Positions 1 to 12,200 of a DNA stretch of 64,000 nucleotides are shown piece after piece; positions within the stretch are counted from its first letter, which is position 1; the number at the start of each line of letters is the position of its first letter. The stretch is from Actinostola sp. cb2023 (lineage: Eukaryota; Cnidaria; Anthozoa; Actiniaria; Actinostolidae). A model generated the notes under the pieces. That model saw only the letters and a program-made list of their open reading frames with translations, was not told where the DNA came from and made no database searches. A program made the translations under genes and the position numbers. The DNA lies in contig JAUJYZ010001540.1 of the NCBI GenBank assembly GCA_033675265.1, forward strand, positions 1,062,501-1,126,500, in the 5' to 3' direction.

Positions 1-97
1 CTGTAATACGTCGCTCAGCTCCGTGCCCGTTGTTATAGTGAGATTCTACTTATCACCTCAGTATTTATACATATACAATGGCTCATTTGATTGACAG

Positions 98-223
98 ATA
101 TCAACGAGTGTCTACATTCCAATCAATGTGACTTCAAGGTTGCGTCTTGTGTGAATCACGTTGGTGGATACTCGTGTAAATGTCGTGCAGGATTTAAAAG
201 ATCTACAACATATGGATGTACCG
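98..223 (+). CDS. exon: calcium-binding EGF domain
   Basis: The acceptor ttgacag ends at 97 and the donor gtaag starts at 224. The reading begins D-I-N-E-C and carries the C-x-N-x-x-G-G-Y-x-C-x-C signature of calcium-binding EGF repeats. Six cysteines can be counted. The 126-nt exon is phase 1 at both ends, so a preceding exon must lie upstream of the window. Confidence 0.9.
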
Positions 224-3200
224 GTAAGACAGATTACTGTATACAACAGTAAATAACTCTATATTCCAGTGATGTCATGACGTGTGTAATGCGGATAAAT
301 TGCTCCACAAGGAAACAGAGAACGATTGACGCTTTTGCGCTTCAGATACTCGCAACGTTCGGATGAACCTTAATTTTGACAACAATAATCATTGTTATAT
401 AGCTAGAGTGTCTTTGGGTCTACTGCGCTTTCCCATTGGCTGGTTCGAGGTCACGTGCCCGCTCGGAAAATGGCGGGATTTGATGCGCGTCCGCGTAGCT
501 GAGAGGCGGGAAAATTGGTATGTTTTCTGTGAGTTGTAGATTGTATTGTGGAGTTTCACCTAAAAAAATGGAGCCTCCGCGTCTTTCTAACCTCTCGACA
601 GAGGAAATAAGCCAAATGGTAGCTCATAACAGGGGCGGATCTAGAGATTTTGAAAGGGGGGTGCACCACTAAGGGGCCGTAAGGCCCCTTCTTCAGAAAA
701 TTTTGAAATCTAGAAGCTCGAAAATGCAATTTCCATCCATTCTGGGCATCAAATGGTGGGGAGACGTGGGCGAATATGTATCGGGCCCAACTCAAAGGGG
801 GGGGGGGGGGGGGGGCACCGGCCCCCCATGCCCCCCCCCCCTTGGATCCGCCCCTGCATAAAGACTTAGAAACACACAAAAAGCGACCAAGACTGCTGTT
901 GCAACGACATCAGCATTTTGTGGTGAACGAACAGAGACGACAAAGACACTCTAACTATGTAACAAAAACCGCTGGATCCTCGAGCATGGATCCCTCGGGA
1001 AGCAGTTGTGTATATTGTTCACCGCTAGAGTCTAGGGGTTCCTGTCTTCAATAGACCAGGGCCAGACATTAAGTGTATATTGTTCACCGCTAGAGTCTAG
1101 GGGTTCCTGTCTTCAATAGACCAGGGGCTGACTTTCAGTTCCTTTTCTGACTTTCCTATTTTAAAAACATCTGCAAAACTAGATCAGTGTGTCATACTGG
1201 TAGCGCGTCGAACGAGGCCGAAATCTTTATCCTTGATTAACGTAAATCCATGCGACGATTCAGCGATCTGTACATAGTCCTTTTTCATGCTAGAGTGCAA
1301 AAACTAAAACCATGAAACAGTGCTAACTTTAATTAGCACTAAATAGTGCAATGTCTTTTGTTTTCTATTGTTCCATTGGTGCTATTTAACACCTAATAGT
1401 TTGTACTGTTTCACGGTTTTAGTGTTTGCACTCTAGATAGTAGAAATTGCATATGTTTTCTTACAGATGTCGATGAGTGTAGAGATGGAAGTCATAAATG
1501 CGTTACCGGGACATCCACATGTTGGAACTTGATTGGTGATTATCAGTGCAAATGTAAAGTTGGTTATCACCAAGGACAAGACCCCAAGATATGCACGAGT
1601 ATGTATATACCTTAATGCCTCTTTCTTTCTTGCTTAATTCCCATACCTTGAAACCGGTGTCTAGGCGTGCCTGTCTGCTTTTTCATTCTTTTGTTTCCCT
1701 CCCGTTCTGTCTTTGAACTCCTTTGACATTTGCTGCTTTTACATGGTTCATATAATTTTTCTAGAAAGTGCTGACCATACAATACCATACTTTACTGTTC
1801 TTACCATGAAATGGCTTCTCATAAATAACTTGACTTTGCTTGCTAAACCAGATATACGGCCTTGTCTACATCTCCATGTTTTATATTATTTATTATTATT
1901 ATTTATAGGGATATTTTAATGGGTGGGGTAGATAGGTGTCTCCAATTAGTTTCTTGTAAACTAGAAAACATGACACGTTAATAAAGTTATTATTATTATT
2001 ATACAAAGTATATTATTATTATCCATTCGTTCTATATACAGAGGACAAATGTGGTCCACTAGCCACCCCCTAACAGCGTTGTTTCACCTTCACGTCATAG
2101 TTGTACTTAGAGTATGTTATTATTATCCATTCGTTCTACAGAGGACAAATGTGGTCCCCTAGCCACCCCCTAACAGCGTTGTTTCACCTTCACGTTTTAC
2201 TTAGAGTATGTTATTATTATCCATTCGTTCTATATACAGAGGACAAATGTGGTCCACTAGCCACCCCCTAACAGCGTTGTTTCACCTTCACGTCATAGTT
2301 GTACTTAGAGTATGTTATTATTATCCATTCGTTCTATATACAGAGGACAAATGTGGTCCCCTAGCTACCCCCTAACAGCGTTGTTTCACCTTCACGTTTT
2401 ACTTAGAGTATGTTATTATTATCCATTCGTTCTTCTACAGAGGACAAATGTGGTCCCCTAGCCACCCCCTAACAGCGTTGTTTCACCTTCACGTCATAGT
2501 TGTACTTAGAGTATGTCATTATTATCCATTCGTTCTATATACAGAGGACAAATGTGGTCCCCTAGCCACCCCCTACCAGCGTTGTTTCACCTTCACGTTG
2601 TACTTAGAGTATGTTATTATTATCCATTCGTTCTATATACAGAGGACAAATGTGGTCCCCTAGCCACCCCCTAACAGCGTTGTTTCACCTTCACGTTGTA
2701 CTTAGAGTATGTCATTATTATCCATTCGTTCTATATACAGAGGACAAATGTGGTCCCCTAGCCACCCCCTACCAGAGCGTTGTTTCACCTTCACGTTGTA
2801 CTTAGAGTATGTTATTATTATCCATTCGTTCTATATACAGAGGACAAATGTGGTCCCCTAGCTACCCCCTACCAGAGCGTTGTTTCACCTTCACGTTGTA
2901 CTTAGAGTATGTTATTATTATCCATTCGTTCTATATACAGAGGACAAATGTGGTCCCCTAGCTACCCCCTACCAGAGCGTTGTTTCACCTTCACGTTGTA
3001 CTTAGAGTATGTTATTATTATCCATTCGTTCTATATACAGAGGACAAATGTGGTCCCCTAGCCACCCCCTACCAGAGCGTTGTTTCACCTTCACGTTGTA
3101 CTTAGAGTATGTTATTATTATCCATTCGTTCTATATACAGAGGACAAATGTGGTCCCCTAGCCACCCCCTACCAGAGCGTTGTTTCACCTTCACGTTGTA

Positions 3201-6200
3201 CTTAGAGTATGTTATTATTATCCATTCGTTCTATATACAGAGGACAAATGTGGTCCCCTAGCTACCCCCTACCAGAGCGTTGTTTCACCTTCACGTTGTA
3301 CTTAGAGTATGTTATTATTATCCATTCGTTCTATATACAGAGGACAAATGTGGGTCCCCTAGCCACCCCCTACCAGAGCGTTGTTTCACCTTCACGTTGT
3401 ACTTAGAGTATGTTATTATTATCCATTCGTTCTATATACAGAGGACAAATGTGGTCCCCTAGCCACCCCCTAACAGCGTTGTTTCACCTTCACGTTGTAC
3501 TTAGAGTATGTCATTATTATCCATTCGTTCTATATACAGAGGACAAATGTGGTCCCCTAGCCACCCCCTACCAGAGCGTTGTTTCACCTTCACGTTGTAC
3601 TTAGAGTATATGTCATTATTATCCATTCGTTCTATATACAGAGGACAAATGTGGTCCCCTAGCCACCCCCTACCAGAGCGTTGTTTCACCTTCACGTTGT
3701 ACTTAGAGTATGTCATTATTATCCATTCGTTCTATATACAGAGGACAAATGTGGTCCCCTAGCTACCCCCTACCAGAGCGTTGTTTCACCTTCACGTTGT
3801 ACTTAGAGTATGTTATTATTATCCATTCGTTCTATATACAGAGGACAAATGTGGTCCCCTAGCCACCCCCTACCAGAGCGTTGTTTCACCTTCACGTTGT
3901 ACTTAGAGTATGTTATTATTATCCATTCGTTCTATATACAGAGGACAAATGTGGTCCCCTAGCTACCCCCTACCAGAGCGTTGTTTCACCTTCACGTTGT
4001 ACTTAGAGTATGTTATTATTATCCATTCGTTCTATATACAGAGGACAAATGTGGTCCCCTAGCTACCCCCTACCAGAGCGTTGTTTCACCTTCACGTTGT
4101 ACTTAGAGAGTATGTTATTATTATCCATTCGTTCTATATACAGAGGACAAATGTGGTCCCCTAGCCACCCCCTACCAGAGCGTTGTTTCACCTTCACGTT
4201 GTACTTAGAGTATGTCATTATTATCCATTCGTTCTATATACAGAGGACAAATGTGGTCCCCTAGCCACCCCCTACCAGAGCGTTGTTTCACCTTCACGTT
4301 GTACTTAGAGTATGTTATTATTATCCATTCGTTCTATATACAGAGGACAAATGTGGTCCCCTAGCTACCCCCTACCAGAGCGTTGTTTCACCTTCACGTT
4401 GTACTTAGAGTATGTTATTATTATCCATTCGTTCTATATGTACAGAGGACAAATGTGGTCCCCTAGCCACCCCCTACCAGAGCGTTGTTTCACCTTCACG
4501 TTGTACTTAGAGTATGTTATTATTATCCATTCGTTCTATATACAGAGGACAAATGTGGTCCCCTAGCCACCCCCTACCAGAGCGTTGTTTCACCTTCACG
4601 TTGTACTTAGAGTATGTTATTATTATCCATTCGTTCTATATACAGAGGACAAATGTGGTCCCCTAGCCACCCCCTACCAGAGCGTTGTTTCACCTTCACG
4701 TTGTACTTAGAGTATGTCATTATTATCCATTCGTTCTATATACAGAGGACAAATGTGGTCCCCTAGCCACCCCCTACCAGAGCGTTGTTTCACCTTCACG
4801 TTGTACTTAGAGTATGTCATTATTATCCATTCGTTCTATATACAGAGGACAAATGTGGTCCCCTAGCCACCCCCTACCAGAGCGTTGTTTCACCTTCACG
4901 TTGTACACAAACTGATGCCAACTACTTGGGTGACGTATGCACTGTGGCATGTAAGAGTGGCTACCGTCTTGAAGTTCCTAAAGAAAACTCAATGAAATGC
5001 GGCGAGCAAGGACGATGGAAAGGGATCATACCAAGATGTAAACGTAAGTATGAACTTCGTCACTAGGTTTACAAATTGGTTATGAAAACAGTGGGGGAAA
5101 AAGAGCTATAAAACTAACAGAAAAATAATACCAAACTAAAATTGAAGCAAAACAACAAGAAGCAAACAAACAAAAAAAACATACTTTATTGGCTTAGTTT
5201 CATATTCAACCAAACAAAAGTTGATACCAGTGACATTGACATATCAGTATTGCAGGACTAACGCACGAAACACTGTATTGACTTTCCTGTTCAACCAATC
5301 AAAAGTTGATACCAGTGACATTGACGTATCAGTACTGCAGGACTAACGCACGAAACACTGTATTGACTTTCCTGTTCAACCAATCAAAAGTTGATACCAG
5401 TGACATTGACATATCAGTATTGCAGGACTAACGCACGAAACACTGTATTGACTTTCCTGTTCAACCAATCAAAAGTTGATACCAGTGACATTGACGTATC
5501 AGTACTGCAGGACTAACGCACGAAACACTGTATTGACTTTCCTGTTCAACCAATCAAAAGTTGATACCAGTGACATTGACGTATCAGTATTGCAGGACTA
5601 ACGCACGAAACACTGTATTGGCTTTCCTGTTCAACCAATCAAAAGTTGATACCAGTGACATTGACGTATCAGTATTGCAGGACTAACGCACGAAACACTG
5701 TATTGACTTTCCTGTTCAACCAATCAAAAGTTGATACCAGTGACATTGACGTATCAGTATTGCAGGACTAACGCACGAAACACTGTATTGACTTTCCTGT
5801 TCAACCAATCAAAAGTTGATACCAGTGACATTGACATATCAGTATTGCAGGACTAACGCACGAAACACTGTATTGACTTTCCTGTTCAACCAATCAAAAG
5901 TTGATACCAGTGACATTGACGTATCAGTATTGCAGGACTAACGCACGAAACACTGTATTGACTTTCCTGTTCAACCAATCAAAAGTTGATACCAGTGACA
6001 TTGACGTATCAGTATTGCAGGACTAACGCACGAAACACTGTATTGACTTTCCTGTTCAACCAATCAAAAGTTGATACCAGTGACATTGACATATCAGTAT
6101 TGCAGGACTAACGCACGAAACACTGTATTGACTTTCCTGTTCAACCAATCAAAAGTTGATACCAGTGACATTGACGTATCAGTATTGCAGGACTAACGCA

Positions 6201-9200
6201 CGAAACACTGTATTGACTTTCCTGTTCAACCAATCAAAAGTTGATACCCAGTGACATTGACATATCAGTATTGCAGGACTAACGCACGAAACACTGTATT
6301 GACTTTCCTGTTCAACCAATCAAAAGTTGATACCAGTGACATTGACGTATCAGTACTGCAGGACTAACGCACGAAACACTGTATTGACTTTCCTGTTCAA
6401 CCAATCAAAAGTTGATACCAGTGACATTGACATATCAGTACTGCAGGACTAACGCACGAAATACTGTATTGGCTTTCCTGTTCAACCAATCAAAAGTTGA
6501 TACCAGTGACATTGACAAACGTTACGTCGATGGTATTTAGTTTTGATTTGTCCTTTTAGCTGTTCAATGTCCAGCACTGAGTCCTCTCGCTAATGGAAAA
6601 CTGCTGCCATCAACGTGCACTAGTGTTGGAAATACCTACACAGGACAGTGCATATATCTATGTAACAATGGCTTTATACGTAGTGGATCACCTTTGAGGG
6701 AATGTCAGGCCGATAGGACTTGGACGGGATCAAAACCTACTTGTATCAAAGGTACTTTTACTACTCGGGCCTTCTTTTCCTCCTTCCTTATCTTCATAAA
6801 TCACAGAACTAAGATCTTAATGTTCGCAATAGCGGAGTTTGTTATGGACATGGTTAATGGTTAGTTTTACCTATAAATAAATTCTCCTGCTGACACACCA
6901 GCTATGGTAAGTTTAGTTCAGACATGTTTCGCCGCCCAGCCTTCTCAATGCACTGTTCAGTTGATGTCTTAAAGTGCCTATGAAACGAATATGTCGATCC
7001 TTGTTTTATTGTACATTATTGTTGTTTGGTCTTTCTCTGAACATTTGCTGTATTTAAACATCGACTTTGAGCGTGCGAACATTTTCTTTTCGTGGTTCGA
7101 AAATTATCATTTTCAACCAAAATATGCGACAAGAGACTGGGCCCTTGACAATGGCTTGGTGACGTCAAGAGGTGTGCATGCCTTTGTTTGCACAACTCTT
7201 GACGTCACATTTCTATAGTTTGACCGAGTGGGAATTGTCGCACTTTGAAACCCAAAATGCCCAACTTCGTTCGCGAAATAAAAAATGTTCCCGTAGCTCA
7301 ATTCACTTCTTAATAACGCCATGTAAACAAGCAAATAGTAAACTTTCGTAGTAGCAAATAAAAATGGGGTCTGTTTTTTCGTTTCATAGGCACTTTAAGG
7401 ACGTTCGCGGCCATTGCTCGCGCGCATTATTACTGCGCACAATCGCGCGCGCTCTTAAACCGGAAGTCAAAATGACCAAAAACATTTTTTCAGAAATATG
7501 ATCTATTTTTCCTTATTTGATATCTAAAATAGCTTTCTTAACATGTTTTCGATTCTCAACGGCTTTTTGCTTTTGAAAAGCGCTAAAAGCAGCGATTTTT
7601 AAAGAAACGAACTCTCATTAGTACCCAGTCTCCCTTCGGTATTCAAAATGGCGGCCAATTTTCCGATTTTTACGGCAAAATATCTCCGAAACGAACACGG
7701 TGACCCTCATTTTTTTCCTGCCTAAAATCTAGGTACTATAAAGATCTACAAAATATGTTAAAATGAAAAAAATGACATTACATGGGAAAGACTGACATCA
7801 ATATTTTCAAAAAAATTACACCCCTCAACGGATTCGAACGACGCACATTTTGACGGCAACGCGCGGATACACACATACTTCGAATTACCAGTTATTGAAT
7901 ATATATTTAATCAATTATGTTAACTACAAATAGATTCAATGTCAGGCAAAATTTAATAGAATTTGAAGAACGTTTTCATGTAATTTTGATGTGTTCATTT
8001 GACATTTTACTTTTCATAATTCGCGCGTCTTTCTCTTCAAAATCATCAGTTTTGCTCGGCGTGTAGCTCAAAAACGAAGACGGTGACCCCCACTTTTTAT
8101 TTCAGTTTTTTAACTCTAATACGATAGAGTATCTGTATGCCAAGTTTCAGAAAATTGACATCATAACTTCAATTGCCCGCGAACGTCCTTAAGTGTCAAG
8201 TGTAACTAAAACATTTAACTTCAGAATTGGCATATCTCATTGAGAAGCATGTCTGTACTGAACTAATCTTAACCATAGCTGGTGCGTCAGCAGGATAATT
8301 TATTTATAGGTAAAACTATTAACCATGTCCATTTCCTTATCTTCGATTACGTGATTCTCCTTTCCTTACTAGCTATTGTAGCTTGGTTGTCTTCTTTGTT
8401 TACTTGCGGTTCCCTTCATTTCTTCCTCCCTCCCTTTCTCCGTCCCCCTTTCCCTCTCCATCTCCCTCCCTCCCTCCATGCCTCCCTCCCTCCAAAGATA
8501 ACAGTCATATTTTCGTCTAGTCGTACCAAAGCCAATTGTTCAATGTCCAACTGACATTGTTATGGATTTGGCGCTTGATCAAAAGACAGCAGATGTGAGT
8601 GCGAAATGGAAGGATCCTACGTACACAGGAGCTGTTCTACAAGTAGATCCAAGCTATGCTAGTGCCAAGTATCAATATCCTGCCGGTCATACAAAGGTCA
8701 CGTGGACGACGAGAAATTCTGCTGGTTCAGACTCGTGTTCTATATTAATTATTGTGCACGGTGAGTCATAATGAACAAACTTAACAAACAAACCGACCGA
8801 CCGACCGACCGACCGACCGACCGACCGACCGACCGACCGACCGACCGACCGACCGACCGACCGACCGACCGACCGACCGACCGACCGACCGACCGACCGA
8901 CCGACCGACCGACCGACCGACCAAAATGGATCGATCGAAGAAACGACCGAACGAACAAACTGAAACAAACACGAAAGAAAGACTACGAACGAACCATCGA
9001 ACGAACCCTCGAACGAACCCTGACACTGAAGCAAACCAACATAAATAGATAAAACAAATTTAGCAACAAAAAAGGATCAAAGAAACGAATAAATACAAGG
9101 ACAAACAATTTGTCTTAACTTCAGTAAGAACGGCTACACTCGCCGCAAACCACATGACATTCAACAATGGTCGTATGACTAAGTTTTTTATCATTTATAA

Positions 9201-12200
9201 ATCTAACTCTTCACCACAGACAAGCAACCACCCAAGACGGTCAGCTGCCCCAACAGCCCTGTCGCTGTTTTGACGACCCTCAGTAATGGGGCACGGGTCA
9301 CGTGGACAGAACCGACGTTTACTGATAACGTAGGTGTTAACAAGGTAACATCAACACACAAGAGTGGCGACTTTTTCGATATTGCTACGAGAAATGTTTA
9401 CTACACTGCCTCTGACGCGGCTGGGAATCGAGCCACATGTACCTTTGAAGTGGTTGTTAAACGTAAGTAATATCAACATGTTGTCATTGTTTATTATTTA
9501 TTCAGTACTAGATTAATTATAGGCCTGTCATCACTAGAAGTGGTTCGATAACAAGCATCCAGTAGTAAAGAGAAAGTGGTTGTACAATAACATGTTGTCA
9601 TTGTTTATTATTTATTCAGTACTAGATTAATTATAGGCCTGTCATCACTAGAAGTGGTTCGATGACAAGCATCCAGTAGTAAAGAGAAAGTGGTTATACA
9701 ATAACATGTTGTCATTGTTTATTATTTATTCAGTACTAGATTAATTATAGGCCTGTCATCACTAGAAGTGGTTCGATGACAAGCATCCAGTAGTAAAGAG
9801 AAAGTGGTTGTACAATAACATGTTGTCATTGTTTATTATTTATTCAGTACTAGATTAATTAGACCTGTCATCACTAGAAGTGGTTCGATGACAAGCATCC
9901 AGTAGTAAAGAGAAAGTGGTTGTATAATAACATGTCGTTGTTTATTATTTATTCAGTACTAGATTAATTAGACCTGTCATCACTAGAAGTGGTTCGATAA
10001 CAAGCATCCAGTAGTAAAGAGAAAGTGGTTGTACAATAACATGTCGTCATTGTTTATTATTTATTCAGTACTAGATTAATTAGACCTGTCATCACTAGAA
10101 GTGGTTCGATAACAAGCATCCAGTAGTAAAGAGAAAGTGGTTGTACAATAACATGTCGTCATTGTTTATTATTTATTCAGTACTAGATTAATTAGACCTG
10201 TCATCACTAGAAGTGGTTCGATGACAAGCATCCAGTAGTAAAGAGAAAGTGGTTGTATAATAACATGTCGTTGTTTATTATTTATTCAGTACTAGATTAA
10301 TTAGACCTGTCATCACTAGAAGTGGTTCGATAACAAGCATCCAGTAGTAAAGAGAAAGTGGTTGTACAATAACATGTTGTCATTGTTTATTATTTATTCA
10401 GTACTAGATTAATTATAGGCCTGTCATCACTAGAAGTGGTTCGATAACAAGCATCCAGTAGTAAAGAGAAAGTGGTTGTACAATAACATGTTGTCATTGT
10501 TTATTATTTATTCAGTACTAGATTAATTATAGGCCTGTCATCACTAGAAGTGGTTCGATGACAAGCATCCAGTAGTAAAGAGAAAGTGGTTATACAATAA
10601 CATGTTGTCATTGTTTATTATTTATTCAGTACTAGATTAATTATAGGCCTGTCATCACTAGAAGTGGTTCGATGACAAGCATCCAGTAGTAAAGAGAAAG
10701 TGGTTGTACAATAACATGTTGTCATTGTTTATTATTTATTCAGTACTAGATTAATTAGACCTGTCATCACTAGAAGTGGTTCGATAACAAGCATCCAGTA
10801 GTAAAGAGAAAGTGGTTGTACAATAACATGTTGTCATTGTTTATTATTTATTCAGTACTAGATTAATTAGACCTGTCATCACTAGATGTGGTTCGATAAC
10901 AAGCATCCAGTAGTAAAGAGAAAGTGGTTGTACAATAACATGTTGTCATTGTTTATTATTTATTCAGTACTAGATTAATTATAGGCCTGTCACCACTAGA
11001 AGTGGTTCGATAACAAGCATCCAGTAGTAAAGAGAAAGTGGTTGTACAATAACATGTTGTCATTGTTTATTTATTCAGTACTAGATTAATTAGACCTGTC
11101 ATCACTAGATGTGGTTCGATAACAAGCATCCAGTAGTAAAGAGAAAGTGGTTGTACAATAACATGTTGTCATTGTTTATTATTTATTCAGTACTAGATTA
11201 ATTATAGGCCTGTCATCACTAGAAGTGGTTCGATGACAAGCATCCAGTAGTAAAGAGAAAGTGGTTATACAATAACATGTTGTCATTGTTTATTATTTAT
11301 TCAGTACTAGATTAATTATAGGCCTGTCATCACTAGAAGTGGTTCGATGACAAGCATCCAGTAGTAAAGAGAAAGTGGTTGTACAATAACATGTTGTCAT
11401 TGTTTATTATTTATTCAGTACTAGATTAATTAGACCTGTCATCACTAGAAGTGGTTCGATAACAAGCATCCAGTAGTAAAGAGAAAGTGGTTGTACAATT
11501 ACATGTTGTCATTGTTTTGACAGGTAAAGGTTGTCCAGCTCTTCCAGGTCCACACAATGGCAGCAAGACATGCAGTTCATTTGGCGCCACTCAATACTGT
11601 AATGTAAAGTGCCCTGCCGGTCGACAGCTTTATAACAATCCTGCAAAGTATAACTTTTGGACATGTGTTAGTGCTAGTTGGTCGCCAACCAGTAAAATAC
11701 CAGACTGTGTGGGTAAGAGTCTCAGCAACGCACCATTCGCTAAACGTTTTCGTGACTTTCGAGGAAGCTGTGTAGGGCACCTGAGCAAGGACCCGCTATC
11801 AGGTTTTTCGCGTAAGATTCTTTGGTCCCGTAACTGCGAGCTTTGGCGATTTTTCATATTGAATGATGCGATCGACCACTTTACAAGCTCATTTCTTGTA
11901 TCATATAATCGTTATTAGTGTTTTATGCGATATTTTGTCTTTAGCTGCTACGTTGAATGCTGGTGGTTCTGCTTGTACCGGAAATCAAGTCAAAATGACT
12001 GTCAAGACAGCAGTGGAAACCAAACGCTACTGTGGTTCGTAGTGATGGGGAGTGGGGAGGAGTATGTAGAGTGGTGGGGAGGTGGAGAGTGGGGAAAGTG
12101 GGGGAGGAGTATGTAGAGTGGTGGGGAGGTGGAGAGTGGGGAAAGTGGGGGAGGAGTATGTAGAGTGGCGGGGAGGTGGAGAGTGGGGAAAGTGGGGGAG

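Larger units (their letters stand above)
6848..8327. mobile_element. composite inverted-repeat element with two nested TTAA elements
   Basis: The outer arms, about 80 bp each (6848-6928 and 8247-8327), are near-identical inverted copies containing tacctataaataaatt. Inside are two further elements with their own inverted ends. All lie in the intron between sushi 2 and HYR 1. No transposase frame is seen, so they are non-autonomous. Confidence 0.8.

Noticed and set aside
2448..4850. Multiple short frames with repeated C-G-P-L-A-T-P motifs as separate genes
   Set aside because: They are the decoy-exon units of the 100-bp array, not independent genes; only the last unit continues into a sushi domain.
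7836..7856. tRNA-like B box (gttcgaatcc on the minus strand)
   Set aside because: No A box at the right distance and no cloverleaf; it lies inside a TTAA-flanked transposon.
8687..9052. SVGR- and TDRP-repeat frames
   Set aside because: They come from the (ACCG)n microsatellite, which has no stops in any frame.
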